DNA from: Streptomyces scopuliridis RB72
Lineage (GTDB): Bacteria > Actinomycetota > Actinomycetes > Streptomycetales > Streptomycetaceae
DNA length: 64,000 nucleotides
NCBI RefSeq assembly: GCF_000718095.1
Contig: NZ_JOEI01000022.1
Span: forward strand, 30,875-94,874
Reading direction: 5' to 3'
Shown here: piece after piece, positions 1-8,347 of the stretch
Position numbering within the stretch: the first letter of the stretch is position 1
Layout of the letters: each line of letters begins with the position of its first letter
Program-made: the position numbers and the translations under genes
Notes under the pieces: generated by a model
Databases searched by the model: none
The model's input: the letters and a program-made list of their open reading frames with translations, nothing else
What the model was told of the DNA's origin: nothing

Positions 1-423
1 GACCAGAGCAGCATCGCCCGGTGTATGGAACTGGCCCTGAACAACGCCGGTGTGAAGCCGGCCGAGGTCGACCTGATCTCCGCGCACGGAACCGGGACCA
101 AGGCCAACGACGTCACCGAGACCCGTGCTGTCCGCGACGTCTACGGTGCGGCGGCGCCGCGTACCGTCTCGCTCAAGTCCATGCTCGGCCACACCATGGG
201 CGCCGCCAGCGCGCTCGCGGCGATCGCCTGTGCGCTCGCGATCGTGGGCGAGTTCATCCCACCGACCATCAACCACCGGGAGACCGATCCCGAGTGCGAG
301 ATCGACTGCGTGCCCAACCACGCGGTCGACGCGCCGCTGAGGATCGTGCAGAACAACGGAATGGCCTTCGGCGGCAACAACGCCGTGGTGATCCTCTCCA
401 AGTACGAGGAGCAGGCGTCATGA
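1..423 (+). CDS. Type II beta-ketoacyl synthase (KS-alpha type), 3' part
   Basis: This is the C-terminal part (140 residues) of a ketosynthase whose start lies left of the window; reading frame 1 is open from base 1. Two His-containing KS signatures are visible: HGTGT near residue 28 and a GHT motif in KSMLGHTMGAAS near residue 66. The typical ending FGGNNAVVIL is also present. The active-site Cys would lie upstream and cannot be checked. Known family role: decarboxylative Claisen condensation of malonyl-ACP with acyl-ACP. The stop overlaps the next start (ATGA), so it is translationally coupled to a second KS gene, as in KS/CLF pairs of type II polyketide synthases. I infer that it elongates the polyene chain that becomes the cinnamoyl cap. 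The KS assignment is firm; its partner is inferred. Confidence 0.93.
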   Translation, partial: DQSSIARCMELALNNAGVKPAEVDLISAHGTGTKANDVTETRAVRDVYGAAAPRTVSLKSMLGHTMGAASALAAIACALAIVGEFIPPTINHRETDPECEIDCVPNHAVDAPLRIVQNNGMAFGGNNAVVILSKYEEQAS

Positions 424-1556
424 GCTGGCCCATCACCGGTATCGGCGCGCTCGCGAGCATCGGCCGCGACCCGGACGAGCTGTTCGAGAGCCTGTGCGGC
501 GGTCGCAGCGGACTCGCTCCGCTCCGCGGCTTCGACTCGGCGAAGTTCAAGGCCGGCCACCTCTTCGAGATCGACGACCGGCCGGCGCCTGGGGCGGACG
601 TGCCGGGCCGGGCGACCCGGTTCCTGCTCGACGCGGTCGGCCAGGCGGCCCGCGACGCCGGACTCGGCGAGGACCTCAGCGACGTGCCGGTGCTGATCGG
701 CACCGGTCTGCGGGAGCTGCGCTCGCTGGAACTGTGGTGGCGCGACGGTGCCGAGTTCGCGGCGGAGCGGATGCACTTCGGCACCGCGCTGCGCGAGCGG
801 TTCGGCGCGGTGAACACGCACACGTTCTCCAACGCCTGCTCCGCCTCGCTGTACGCACTCGCGCTCGCCGTCGACCAGTTGGAGTCCGGTGCGGCGGAGC
901 ACGTGATCGTGGCGGGCGCCGACTCGATCACCGAGAGCATGTTCGGCCTGACCGATGCCTTCCAACTGCAGCCGCCCGGCCGGCTGAGACCCTTCGACGT
1001 CAACCGCAAGGGCACCATCCTCGGAGAGGGCGCGGGCGCGATCGTGCTGAGCCGCGGGGCGGACGGCCACCGCAGGATCTACGGCCGGGTGCGCTCGGTC
1101 GGCGTCAACTGCGACGCGTACCACACCACCGCGCCCGACCGGGCCGGGGTGGCCGCCGCCATCAGGCAGGCGCACGAGCGTGCCGGGGTGAAGCCGGGGA
1201 ACGTGGACCTGGTCATGCTGCACGGCACCGGTACCCCGCTCAATGACGAGGTCGAGGTCCGGGCCATGTGCGACGTCTTCGGCGAGCACGCGAAAGTACC
1301 GCTGGTGACCGCCATCAAGTCGATGACCGGGCACACCGCCGGGTCGGCCGGGGTGCTGAGCGTCATCACAGCCCTGCAGGCCATGTCGACCGGACGGATC
1401 CCGCCGGTGACCGAGCTCGACGAGCCCACCGAGGAGGTGCGGGCGCTGAGGCTGGTGCACACCACCGCGGCCACCGGACATATCGATGTGGCCCAGATCA
1501 ACGGTTTCGGCTTCGGTGGGCTGAACGCGGTTGCCATCGTGGAGGCGGTCCGATGA
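420..1556 (+). CDS. Type II beta-ketoacyl synthase with intact Cys-His-His triad
   Basis: A 378-residue ketosynthase. The start is the ATG inside the ATGA overlap with the preceding KS gene. The nucleophile is Cys140 in NACSAS. The catalytic histidines are His268 in HGTGT and His305 in GHTAGS, followed by a terminal FGFGGLNAV motif. In classical type II sets the second gene of such a pair is a chain-length factor that lacks the Cys. Here the triad is complete, so this protein could condense chains itself. It is somewhat shorter than typical KS-alpha subunits (about 420 residues). Neighbours are a KS upstream and a Cys-less KS-like gene downstream, each with a 4-base overlap, which suggests co-translated subunits of one complex. 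Inferred role: chain extension in cinnamoyl-chain assembly. Confidence 0.92.
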   Translation: MSWPITGIGALASIGRDPDELFESLCGGRSGLAPLRGFDSAKFKAGHLFEIDDRPAPGADVPGRATRFLLDAVGQAARDAGLGEDLSDVPVLIGTGLRELRSLELWWRDGAEFAAERMHFGTALRERFGAVNTHTFSNACSASLYALALAVDQLESGAAEHVIVAGADSITESMFGLTDAFQLQPPGRLRPFDVNRKGTILGEGAGAIVLSRGADGHRRIYGRVRSVGVNCDAYHTTAPDRAGVAAAIRQAHERAGVKPGNVDLVMLHGTGTPLNDEVEVRAMCDVFGEHAKVPLVTAIKSMTGHTAGSAGVLSVITALQAMSTGRIPPVTELDEPTEEVRALRLVHTTAATGHIDVAQINGFGFGGLNAVAIVEAVR

Positions 1557-2515
1557 GTGAGTTCGCGCAGATCGTGGTGAGCGGTGTCGGGCCGGCCCTG
1601 CCCGGCGTGGCAGGTGCGGGGGACCTGGTGACCGGGCCGGCCCCCTCGGCGGAGCCCGTCGACCCGGCCGTCCTTCTCGGCAAGAAGGGCCTGAAGTACA
1701 AGGACCGCGCCACCCGGCTCGGACTGAGCGCGGCCCTCGCCGGGCTGCGCGACGCCGGGCTGCGGGACGAGGACGGTCCCCCGGCCGTCGGTGACCGCGT
1801 CGGTGTGGTGGTGGCCTGCAACTACGGCAATGTCGAGACCATCTGCCGGGTGGTCACCACCATCGCGGCGGAGACGACGCGCGGCACCAGCCCGATGGAC
1901 AGCCCCAACGCCTCCAGCAACATCATCGCCTCCGAGATCGCCATCCGGTTCGGATTGCGCGGCCCGAACCTGACCGTGTGCAACGGCGACGCCTCCGGGC
2001 TGGACGCGCTGCACTGGGCGGCGAGCATGCTGCGAGCGGGGCGGGCCGAGCAGATTCTGGTCGTCGGGGTCGAGCCGGACCATGAGACGGTGCGCAAGCT
2101 CGTCGGCGCCGACCGGATCGTGGACGGGGCCGTCGCGGTCGTCCTGGAGCGGGCGGAGACCGCCCGGGCGCGTGGCGCCAGGGTCGGCGCCCGGCTGGGT
2201 GGCTACGCGCGCGCCGGCGGGGTCGAGGAGTGCGCCCGTCGGCTCGGCTGTCTCAGCCCGGACACCCCGGGCGGCTGGTACGTTCCGGAAGTCGTCGGCG
2301 ACACCGAACTGCCCGCCGGACTGCTCGCCGGCGTTCCCCGGCACGCGATGCCCGACGTCTGGGGCTCGCTCTCCGGTGCGCTGGGAGTCGTGCAGTGCGC
2401 CGCCGCGGTCGCCCGGTTCGACGCGGGAGAGGCGGGCCCGTTCTACGCCCTGGCCGGCCGTGAGGACGACGGAGTCGCCGGACTCCTCCTGCTCGCCCCT
2501 GGAGACCCTCGGTGA
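1553..2515 (+). CDS. Ketosynthase-like protein lacking the active-site Cys (CLF-like?)
   Basis: A 320-residue protein of the thiolase/ketosynthase fold, short for the family. Its start lies in an ATGA overlap with the upstream KS. The region aligning with the KS nucleophile reads CNGDASGLDALHWA, so Asp stands where NACSAS of the neighbouring KS has Cys. No HGTGT or GHT histidine motif is visible. It should not catalyse condensation. By analogy with chain-length factors it may dimerise with one of the KS subunits and shape the chain tunnel or prime it; this is inference. The 3' end overlaps a GTG-started hydrolase gene. A divergent function outside condensation cannot be excluded. Confidence 0.8.
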   Translation: MSEFAQIVVSGVGPALPGVAGAGDLVTGPAPSAEPVDPAVLLGKKGLKYKDRATRLGLSAALAGLRDAGLRDEDGPPAVGDRVGVVVACNYGNVETICRVVTTIAAETTRGTSPMDSPNASSNIIASEIAIRFGLRGPNLTVCNGDASGLDALHWAASMLRAGRAEQILVVGVEPDHETVRKLVGADRIVDGAVAVVLERAETARARGARVGARLGGYARAGGVEECARRLGCLSPDTPGGWYVPEVVGDTELPAGLLAGVPRHAMPDVWGSLSGALGVVQCAAAVARFDAGEAGPFYALAGREDDGVAGLLLLAPGDPR

Positions 2516-3375
2516 GTCCCGACCGGCCGGATTCGGTGGACGCGCCTCGCGGCGCGGCGTGCACGGTGCGCCACAGGCGGCCCACGGAAGGCCCGCGGGC
2601 GCTTCTGCTGCACGGCCTGGCCAACAGCCCCTCGGTCTGGGAGCCGTTGGCCGGGAGCGATGCCGGCGGCTCGGACTTGTGGACCGCCGAACTGCCCTGG
2701 AGCGGCGGGCAGCCGCCGGACTGGGCCTACGGGCCGGACGCCGGCTGGGCGATCGCGGACGCGCTCGACCAGGTCCCCGGCGGCGTCGGCCTCGTGGTCG
2801 CGCACTCCTTCTCCGCAGTGCTGCTGCTGAATCTGCTCAGCGACGAACTCGCCCGGGGCCGCGACCCGTTCGCGCGCTACGGCATCGACGCCCTGGTGCT
2901 CGTCTCCCCGTTCTACCGGCGCGATCCGGAGTGCTTCGAGTACGACGTCGTCGGCGAGTTGCTGGACAGCTTCCGCAGCACGATGGACGAGGGGATCCGG
3001 GTGATGGCCGGTCCCCGGCTCGATCCCTCGCTGCGCCACGACATGGCGCGGCGGGTCTGCGAACGGGTCGGCCCCTACGGCTACCTGAGCTTCTTCCGCA
3101 GCTACCTGCGCACGCCCTGGCTGCGCACCGATCTGATCACCGTTCCCACCCTGGTGATCAGCGGGGAAGGCGACGCCATCGCCCGCTCCGCCGAGAGCAT
3201 GGCGCTCACCGCCGACCTTCCCGACGCACGCTGCCGGCTCATCGCCGGCGCCGGGCACTTCCCGATGGTGGAGCAGGTGGATGCCTTCTCCGCCGCCCTG
3301 GGCGAGTTCGCCCGTTCGATCAGCGGGCCGAACCAGCAGTCGCCGACCAAGCCGCTCGACCTACGAGGAGCCTGA
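2512..3375 (+). CDS. Alpha/beta-hydrolase
   Basis: A 287-residue alpha/beta-hydrolase starting at the GTG of a GTGA overlap. The oxyanion-hole segment LLLHGLA lies near residue 31. The nucleophile elbow is AHSFS with Ser99, a variant of GxSxG with Ala first and Ser last. The acid is probably Asp221 in SGEGDAIA and the base His249 in GAGHFP. No signal peptide is present. In this position it could be an editing or release thioesterase for acyl-ACP intermediates, or could help hand the finished acyl chain to the NRPS; neither can be read from sequence. Coupling to the KS-like genes ties it to acyl chain formation. Confidence 0.82.
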   Translation: MSPDRPDSVDAPRGAACTVRHRRPTEGPRALLLHGLANSPSVWEPLAGSDAGGSDLWTAELPWSGGQPPDWAYGPDAGWAIADALDQVPGGVGLVVAHSFSAVLLLNLLSDELARGRDPFARYGIDALVLVSPFYRRDPECFEYDVVGELLDSFRSTMDEGIRVMAGPRLDPSLRHDMARRVCERVGPYGYLSFFRSYLRTPWLRTDLITVPTLVISGEGDAIARSAESMALTADLPDARCRLIAGAGHFPMVEQVDAFSAALGEFARSISGPNQQSPTKPLDLRGA

Positions 3376-3380
3376 GCACG

Positions 3381-4421
3381 ATGACGTCACCCATCAGCCA
3401 CACCCCGGAGCTCACCGAACAGGCGCTGAACGACTTCTTCGACGTCACCAGCAACTTCACGCTGCGCCCGTCCTACGAGGGCGGCAATATCAGCACCACC
3501 ATCGGGTTCAAGCAGGTGCACTACCTCATCGAGGCCGCCGTCCTGGAGCACTTCCGCGCCGCCGGCCTGGGGGCCACCACCCTTTACGTCGAGTACGGCG
3601 TCGGGCTCGACGTGGTCTCCGTGGACACCCGGCTGCACACCGTCCTCATGCTGGACGACGCCGTCGCCGTCGAGGTCAAGCCGGCCACCAGGGACGCCGA
3701 CACCCGGCTGCGGTTCAGGATAACCGCGACCGTGCAGCGCGACGGCGCTCCCCGCAAGGCGGTCACCACCACGTTCGAGGTCGCGCTGCGGGCGATCGAG
3801 CACGTGGAGAACTCGAAGCCGGTTCCGGGGCGCCTGACCCGTTTCGTGGTCCCGCGACTGGGCCGGGCGACGCCGAGGAAGATCGCCGCGGTGCCGGTGG
3901 ACAACATCGACCTGTCCGCGCAGCGCGGCGTCACCACGCGCTCCGGCGACCCGGTGCTGGCCGAGATCATCGGCGACGACAACGCCTTCGGCTGGAAGTG
4001 GCGGGTGCCCTACTTCTACTGCCACTTCACCAGCCATATGCAGATGTCCGGCTTCCTGAGGCAGATGGAGGAGGTGCTGCATCTGTTCGTCGCGGACCGG
4101 GGCATCGCCATCCGCCGCATGCTCGACGAGCGCAGCTGGATCCCGGTGGTGACCAAGTGTGACATCCGGCTCACCGACGAAGTGCGCATCGAGGACGAGC
4201 TGTACACCGTCTTCACGATCGAGGACGTCTTCAAGGCCATCCTGTTCACCGCCCGGATGGACTGCTACGTGGTCCGCGACGGCGCGCTGTTGCAGGTCGC
4301 CACCGGGCACATCACGCACGGTTACGTCACCAAGGAGTCACCGGAGCGCGACTGGTCCCTGGTCACCTTCGACGAGGAGGTACTGGCCGCGCTGAGCGGC
4401 AAGAACCTCACCGCCAACTGA
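3381..4421 (+). CDS. Double-hotdog-fold protein, thioesterase/dehydratase-like
   Basis: A 346-residue protein starting at an ATG preceded by GAGGAG (3365-3370). Two segments look like hotdog folds. An N-terminal half begins near residue 25 with a long helix (HYLIEAAVLEHF) followed by alternating strands. The C-terminal half resembles 4HBT/acyl-CoA thioesterase proteins (TKCDIRLTDEVRIEDELYTV, then a GHITHGYV-like strand near the end). I see no clear FabZ HxxxxxxPG motif. No transmembrane or signal segment is present. It sits inside the acyl-chain operon and could act on ACP-bound polyene intermediates as a dehydratase, isomerase partner or thioesterase. Fold call moderately sure; exact function unknown. 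Confidence 0.6.
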   Translation: MTSPISHTPELTEQALNDFFDVTSNFTLRPSYEGGNISTTIGFKQVHYLIEAAVLEHFRAAGLGATTLYVEYGVGLDVVSVDTRLHTVLMLDDAVAVEVKPATRDADTRLRFRITATVQRDGAPRKAVTTTFEVALRAIEHVENSKPVPGRLTRFVVPRLGRATPRKIAAVPVDNIDLSAQRGVTTRSGDPVLAEIIGDDNAFGWKWRVPYFYCHFTSHMQMSGFLRQMEEVLHLFVADRGIAIRRMLDERSWIPVVTKCDIRLTDEVRIEDELYTVFTIEDVFKAILFTARMDCYVVRDGALLQVATGHITHGYVTKESPERDWSLVTFDEEVLAALSGKNLTAN

Positions 4422-4448
4422 CCGGCCCGGCCGGAAGGAGCTGTTGTC

Positions 4449-5552
4449 ATGAGCAGCCGCACCACAGGCGCCGTCGGGGCGCCGGTCATCACGGCATGGT
4501 CGGCCGTGTCCCCGTTCGGAATGGGCCGTTCCGCGTTCGCCGACGGACTGCACGAAGGCAGCGAGACGGCCGTCCTCATCGATCGCGACCAGTGGCGCGT
4601 ACCCGACGAGCGGGCCAGGCTGGTGCCCGACTTCAGCCCGCGCGCGGCGCTGGGCCGCAAGGGCACCCGGTCGATGGACCGGGTGACGGGCCTCGCGGTC
4701 AGCGCCGTCGGTGCTCTGCTCGCCGACGCCGAGCGCAACCGCGAGGTGGCGACCGGCGAGCGCGGGGCCATCGTCCTCGGCACCACCACCGGCAGTGTGC
4801 AGAGCATGATGGACTTCACCCGCGACTCGCTCACCGGCGAGCAGCCCTATTTCGTCGACCCGGCGCAGATGCCCAACACGGTGATGAACTGTGCCGCCGG
4901 CCAGTGCGCGATCTGGCACCGGATCAAGGGGCCGAACGCCACCATCGCCGGGGGGCGGCTGGCCGGCCTGCTCGCGCTGAACTACGCCCGCAGGCTGCTG
5001 GGCGCCGGCCGCGCCAAGGCGGTGCTGTGCGGTTCCGCGGAGGAGTACTCCGACGAGCGTGCCTGGCTTGAGTGGCATGCCAGAGGAGCGGAGGAGGCCC
5101 CGGCGCTGCTCGGAGAGGGCGCCGGCATGCTGCTGCTGGAGCCTGCGTATGGTGTCGACGCCCACCACGTGCTGGCGGAGGTGCTCGCCGTGGAGAGCGG
5201 TGTGTTCGGCGAGGGCGGGCCGGCGACGGTGCTCGGCTCCTGCCTGCGCCGCGCCATGGACCGTGCCGGGGTCGACCCGTCGCAGGTGTGGGCCGCTGCC
5301 CCGTGCGGCGCGGCAGGCTCGCTCGGCGAGCAGGAACGCGCGGTGCTCACCGAGATGTTCGGCCCGTCGGTTCTCGAAGAGCCGCGGAACACCGCGTTGT
5401 TCGGGGACGCGTCGGCCGCATCGGCGAGCCTGCAGATCGCCTCCGTGCTCGCGGTCGCCGAGCGCAGGCCCGATGTCGTCGGCCGGGTGGCGGTCGTCAC
5501 CGCGGTCGAGCGCGACGGCGGGGCCGGTTGCGCGCTGCTGCGGCTGCGCTGA
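4449..5552 (+). CDS. Second ketosynthase-like protein lacking the active-site Cys (CLF-like)
   Basis: A 367-residue ketosynthase-fold protein with its own ribosome site GGAAGGAG (4433-4440). The thiolase-type N-terminus (PVITAWSAVSPFG) and the central dimer region are recognisable. The nucleophile site reads TIAGGRLAGLLALN, with Gly in place of Cys, and the HGTGT position is replaced by AAAPCGAAG. It is therefore catalytically dead as a condensing enzyme. It resembles chain-length-factor-like partners in dissociated polyene synthases, and probably pairs with one of the two active KS subunits. With the Asp-variant protein at 1553-2515 the operon has two different inactive KS-like proteins, which is more than a classical minimal PKS needs. 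The ACP gene follows 46 bases later. Confidence 0.8.
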   Translation: MSSRTTGAVGAPVITAWSAVSPFGMGRSAFADGLHEGSETAVLIDRDQWRVPDERARLVPDFSPRAALGRKGTRSMDRVTGLAVSAVGALLADAERNREVATGERGAIVLGTTTGSVQSMMDFTRDSLTGEQPYFVDPAQMPNTVMNCAAGQCAIWHRIKGPNATIAGGRLAGLLALNYARRLLGAGRAKAVLCGSAEEYSDERAWLEWHARGAEEAPALLGEGAGMLLLEPAYGVDAHHVLAEVLAVESGVFGEGGPATVLGSCLRRAMDRAGVDPSQVWAAAPCGAAGSLGEQERAVLTEMFGPSVLEEPRNTALFGDASAASASLQIASVLAVAERRPDVVGRVAVVTAVERDGGAGCALLRLR

Positions 5553-5598
5553 GCACCGATCCCCCCGCCTGGCACCCGAATCGAGAACGGAGAGAGCG

Positions 5599-5862
5599 AT
5601 GACGGCACAGCCCATCGAGACCCTGGACAAGGAAGATCTGCGGCGGACTCTGGCCGAGGTGATCGACGTCGACGCCACCGAGATCGGGGAGGCGACCGAC
5701 TTCGTGGACGAGTTGAACGTCGACTCGCTGCTCCTGCTGGAACTGGTCGTGGTGCTGGAGAAGAAGTACGGGGTCAAGTTCAGCGAGCGGGAGATGCGAA
5801 CGGCCCGCACCTTCCGTGACGCGCACGCGCTGCTGGAGCGCAAGCTGGCGGTGTCGGCATGA
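5599..5862 (+). CDS. Acyl carrier protein
   Basis: An 87-residue carrier protein with start ATG after GGAGAGAG. The phosphopantetheine attachment site is Ser43 in LNVDSLLLLELV, a good match to the DSL signature, set in the usual four-helix pattern. It is acidic, as expected for ACPs. It is the only free-standing carrier protein in the window, so it is the likely platform on which the KS, KR and dehydratases build the acyl chain and from which the first NRPS condensation domain takes the starter. The stop overlaps the start of a dehydratase gene (ATGA), which supports a common complex. Confidence 0.95.
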   Translation: MTAQPIETLDKEDLRRTLAEVIDVDATEIGEATDFVDELNVDSLLLLELVVVLEKKYGVKFSEREMRTARTFRDAHALLERKLAVSA

Positions 5863-6317
5863 CCACGTCGCCGTCCGGGGCGCAGGTCGCGGCGGGCCGC
5901 TTCGCCGCGAAGCCCACCCCGGTGGACGCGGCGATCGACGTGATCTCGGTGGCGAGTTCCGAGGCGGCCGCGGGAGGCGGCGCCGTCCTCACCGCGGTCA
6001 CCGGCGTCGCGATCGAGAAGTCGGAGCCGGTCTTCGCCGGCCACTACCCGGACTTCCCGATCTTCCCCGGTGTGTGTGTCGTCGACTGCGTCGAGCGCAG
6101 CGCGCTCGCCGTGGCCGAGCGCACCGGGATGGCCGAACCCCGCCTGGTCGCCGTGGAGTCCACCCGCTTCCTCGGTGCCGTCTATCCCGGCGATCTGCTC
6201 ACCGTGCGCCTGGAAATGCGTAACCACGAGGGCGCTGTGCGGTGCAAGGCCCTTGCGAGCACCGAGCGGGGCGACGCCGCGTCGGTGCGGCTGCGGATGT
6301 CGGGGAGAGTCGCATGA
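5859..6317 (+). CDS. FabA/FabZ-type 3-hydroxyacyl-ACP dehydratase
   Basis: A 152-residue hotdog dehydratase. The catalytic motif GHYPDFPIFPGV places His62 and the spacing PGVCVVD gives Asp76 as the acid, the FabA-type choice (FabZ enzymes have Glu). About 45 extra N-terminal residues precede the fold. The start is in an ATGA overlap with the ACP gene and the end overlaps the second dehydratase, so the two may form a heteromeric dehydratase. Reaction: loss of water from 3-hydroxyacyl-ACP to give trans-2-enoyl-ACP, here probably repeated without enoyl reduction so that a polyene forms. No enoyl reductase is seen nearby, in line with that. Confidence 0.88.
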   Translation: MTTSPSGAQVAAGRFAAKPTPVDAAIDVISVASSEAAAGGGAVLTAVTGVAIEKSEPVFAGHYPDFPIFPGVCVVDCVERSALAVAERTGMAEPRLVAVESTRFLGAVYPGDLLTVRLEMRNHEGAVRCKALASTERGDAASVRLRMSGRVA

Positions 6318-6802
6318 ACGCGGCGTACGAGGTCGAACGGCTGCTGCCGCACCGCTTTCCCCTGCTGCTCGTCGACCGGGTCCTCGACCTGGTGCCGGGT
6401 GAGAGCATCACTGCGGCCAAGGCCGTCACCCGCAACGAGCAGTGCTACCGGAGGGTCGGCGCGCACACCGCCGACGCCTGCCTGGAGTACCCGCGGGCGC
6501 TGCTGATCGAGTCGTGGGGCCAGACCGCCGGCATCCTGGCGACCTGGCGCACCCCCGGCCAGGAGCCCGACGCGCGTGAGGCGGATCGGGTGATGCTGCT
6601 CGGCGGGCTCACCGGAGTCACGTTCCACCTGCCGGTGCTGCCGGGTGACGTGCTCCACCATCGGGCCCGGCTCTCCCGCGCCCTGTCCGACACCGTGATT
6701 TTCGAGGGCGAGACCGTGTGCGACGGCGAGGTGGTGATGTCGGTCGAGCGGATGGTGATGGCTTTCCGTCCCGCCGACAGCCTTCTGCCGTCCGCCGGGT
6801 GA
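6314..6802 (+). CDS. FabZ-type 3-hydroxyacyl-ACP dehydratase, second subunit
   Basis: A 162-residue hotdog dehydratase starting in an ATGA overlap. The N-terminal signature LLPHRFPLLLVDRV is diagnostic for FabZ. Alignment by eye puts His51 and Glu66 (RALLIES) at the catalytic positions, but the usual GHFPxxPxxPG segment is altered (VGAHTADACLEYP). It may be active with shifted substrate preference, or it may serve as the structural partner of the upstream dehydratase. It acts on acyl-ACP in the cytosol. Followed after 21 bases, with a GAGGAGGAGGAA ribosome site, by the ketoreductase gene. Confidence 0.87.
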   Translation: MNAAYEVERLLPHRFPLLLVDRVLDLVPGESITAAKAVTRNEQCYRRVGAHTADACLEYPRALLIESWGQTAGILATWRTPGQEPDAREADRVMLLGGLTGVTFHLPVLPGDVLHHRARLSRALSDTVIFEGETVCDGEVVMSVERMVMAFRPADSLLPSAG

Positions 6803-6823
6803 GACGAGGAGGAGGAACACCCG

Positions 6824-7570
6824 ATGGAGCAGGACAGAAAGCCGGTCGCGCTGGTCAGCGGCGGCTCTCGCGGCATAGGCCGGGCCGTGGTGAAGCGGCT
6901 CGCCGCGGACGGCCACGAGGTGAGCTTCTGCTACCGGTCCGACGACCAGGCCGCGAGCTCCCTTGAGAAGGAACTCGCCGAACTCGACGTCCGGGTGATG
7001 GCCAGGAAGGTGGAGGTGGCCTCGCCGGACTCGGTGCGCGAGTGGGTGGCCGAGACGCAGGAGACCCTGGGCACGGTGGACGTCGCGGTCACCGCGGCCG
7101 GCATCACCCGGGACAACCCGCTGCTGATGATGACGGACGAGCAGTGGAAGGACGTCCTCGCGGTCAACCTCGACGGCGTCTACAACGTGTGCCGGTCGGT
7201 GGTGTTCGAGATGATGAAACGCCGGTCCGGCTCGCTGGTCCTGATCTCCTCGGTGGCCGGTGTGTACGGCCACGCCACGCAGTCCAACTACGCGGCGACC
7301 AAGGCCGGGATCATCGGCTTCGGCAAGTCGCTGGCCAAGGAGGTCGGCCGCTACGGCATCCGCTCCAACGTGGTCGCCCCCGGATTCATCGAGACCGACA
7401 TGACCTCGGTACTGAACGACAAGATCCGCGACCAGATGCTGAAGTCAATCGCGCTCAACCGCTTCGGCGACGCGGGCGAGGTCGCCGACCTGGTCTCCTT
7501 CCTGGCCTCCGAGCGTGCCGGCTACATCACCGGCTCGGTCTTCCAGATCGACGGCGGCATCACCATCTGA
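6824..7570 (+). CDS. 3-oxoacyl-ACP reductase (FabG-type SDR ketoreductase)
   Basis: A 248-residue classical short-chain dehydrogenase/reductase. The cofactor loop GGSRGIG is at residues 13-19. The catalytic tetrad reads Asn115 (VNLDGV), Ser143, Tyr156 and Lys160 (YAATK). The C-terminus ends in GGITI as in FabG. The Arg in the cofactor loop suggests NADPH. It reduces beta-ketoacyl-ACP to 3-hydroxyacyl-ACP for the adjacent dehydratases. It is the only ketoreductase in the window, so it presumably serves every cycle. A strong GAGGAGG ribosome site lies upstream. Confidence 0.95.
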   Translation: MEQDRKPVALVSGGSRGIGRAVVKRLAADGHEVSFCYRSDDQAASSLEKELAELDVRVMARKVEVASPDSVREWVAETQETLGTVDVAVTAAGITRDNPLLMMTDEQWKDVLAVNLDGVYNVCRSVVFEMMKRRSGSLVLISSVAGVYGHATQSNYAATKAGIIGFGKSLAKEVGRYGIRSNVVAPGFIETDMTSVLNDKIRDQMLKSIALNRFGDAGEVADLVSFLASERAGYITGSVFQIDGGITI

Positions 7571-7603
7571 GCCCGTTCCCAACGACCACACGAGGACACC
7601 GCC

Positions 7604-8314
7604 ATGGCCAAGAAGCCGCCGCGTTGGTACTTCTCCCTGCGCAGTCCCTACTCCTGGTTCGCCTACCGCGACCTCACGAAGCACCACCCGGACGTCCTGG
7701 CCGCCGTGCAATGGATCCCGTTCTGGGAGCCGGACGCACACAGCCGGGAACTGCTCGCACGCATGGGGGTCGAACTGCCACTGGTTCCCATGGCACGTGA
7801 GAAGAACTTCTACATCCTCCAGGACACCCGGCGGCTGGCCGAGGACCGCGGACTTGAGGTCACCTGGCCCCTCGACCGGGAGCCGGTCTGGGAGGTGTCC
7901 CACCTGGCGTACCTGGTGGCCGAGGACGCCGGGAAGGGCAAGGAGTTCGTCGACGCGGTCTACCGGGCCCGCTGGCAGGAGTCGAAGAACATCTCCAGCC
8001 CGGCTGTGATCGGTGAGATCGCCGCCGAACTCGGCCTGGACGCGGACCGGGCCGCCGGCGCTGCCGACGATCCGGACCTTCGCGCCCGGGGCGTGGGGAT
8101 CCTCGCCGCCTCGGCGAAGGACGGCCTCTTCGGCGTGCCGTTCTTCATCCACGGGCACGACAAGTTCTGGGGCGTCGACCGGGTGGACGCGTTCGTCGCC
8201 GCGCTGCGCGGTGTCCCGCGCGACGCGGTCGCCCTGTCGGACGCGGAGCTTGCCGCACTGCCCGCCACGGCCGAGGCGGGCGGGGACGCCGGCCATGCCG
8301 GCGGCTGTGGCTGA
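7604..8314 (+). CDS. DsbA-family / HCCA-isomerase-like protein
   Basis: A 236-residue thioredoxin-fold protein of the DsbA/GST-kappa/2-hydroxychromene-2-carboxylate isomerase group. The first strand is followed by SLRSPYSWFA, which has Ser rather than a CxxC redox pair, so it is an isomerase-like rather than a disulfide-exchange member. The cis-Pro loop FGVPFFI is near residue 182. A Gly/Ala-rich tail ends in GGCG. Known members use glutathione or a similar thiol to isomerise double bonds. In cinnamoyl-lipid clusters such a protein is thought to turn a trans double bond cis so that the polyene can cyclise. I infer that role here from its place directly before the desaturase-like gene. Confidence 0.83.
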   Translation: MAKKPPRWYFSLRSPYSWFAYRDLTKHHPDVLAAVQWIPFWEPDAHSRELLARMGVELPLVPMAREKNFYILQDTRRLAEDRGLEVTWPLDREPVWEVSHLAYLVAEDAGKGKEFVDAVYRARWQESKNISSPAVIGEIAAELGLDADRAAGAADDPDLRARGVGILAASAKDGLFGVPFFIHGHDKFWGVDRVDAFVAALRGVPRDAVALSDAELAALPATAEAGGDAGHAGGCG

Positions 8315-8347
8315 GCCTCACACCCGAGACGATCCCGAGAGGTTGCG

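Noticed and set aside
21..419. Upstream extension of the second KS gene to base 21
   Set aside because: This frame overlaps the real C-terminus of the first KS and is Arg-rich nonsense. The ATG at 420 in the ATGA overlap gives a normal KS start.
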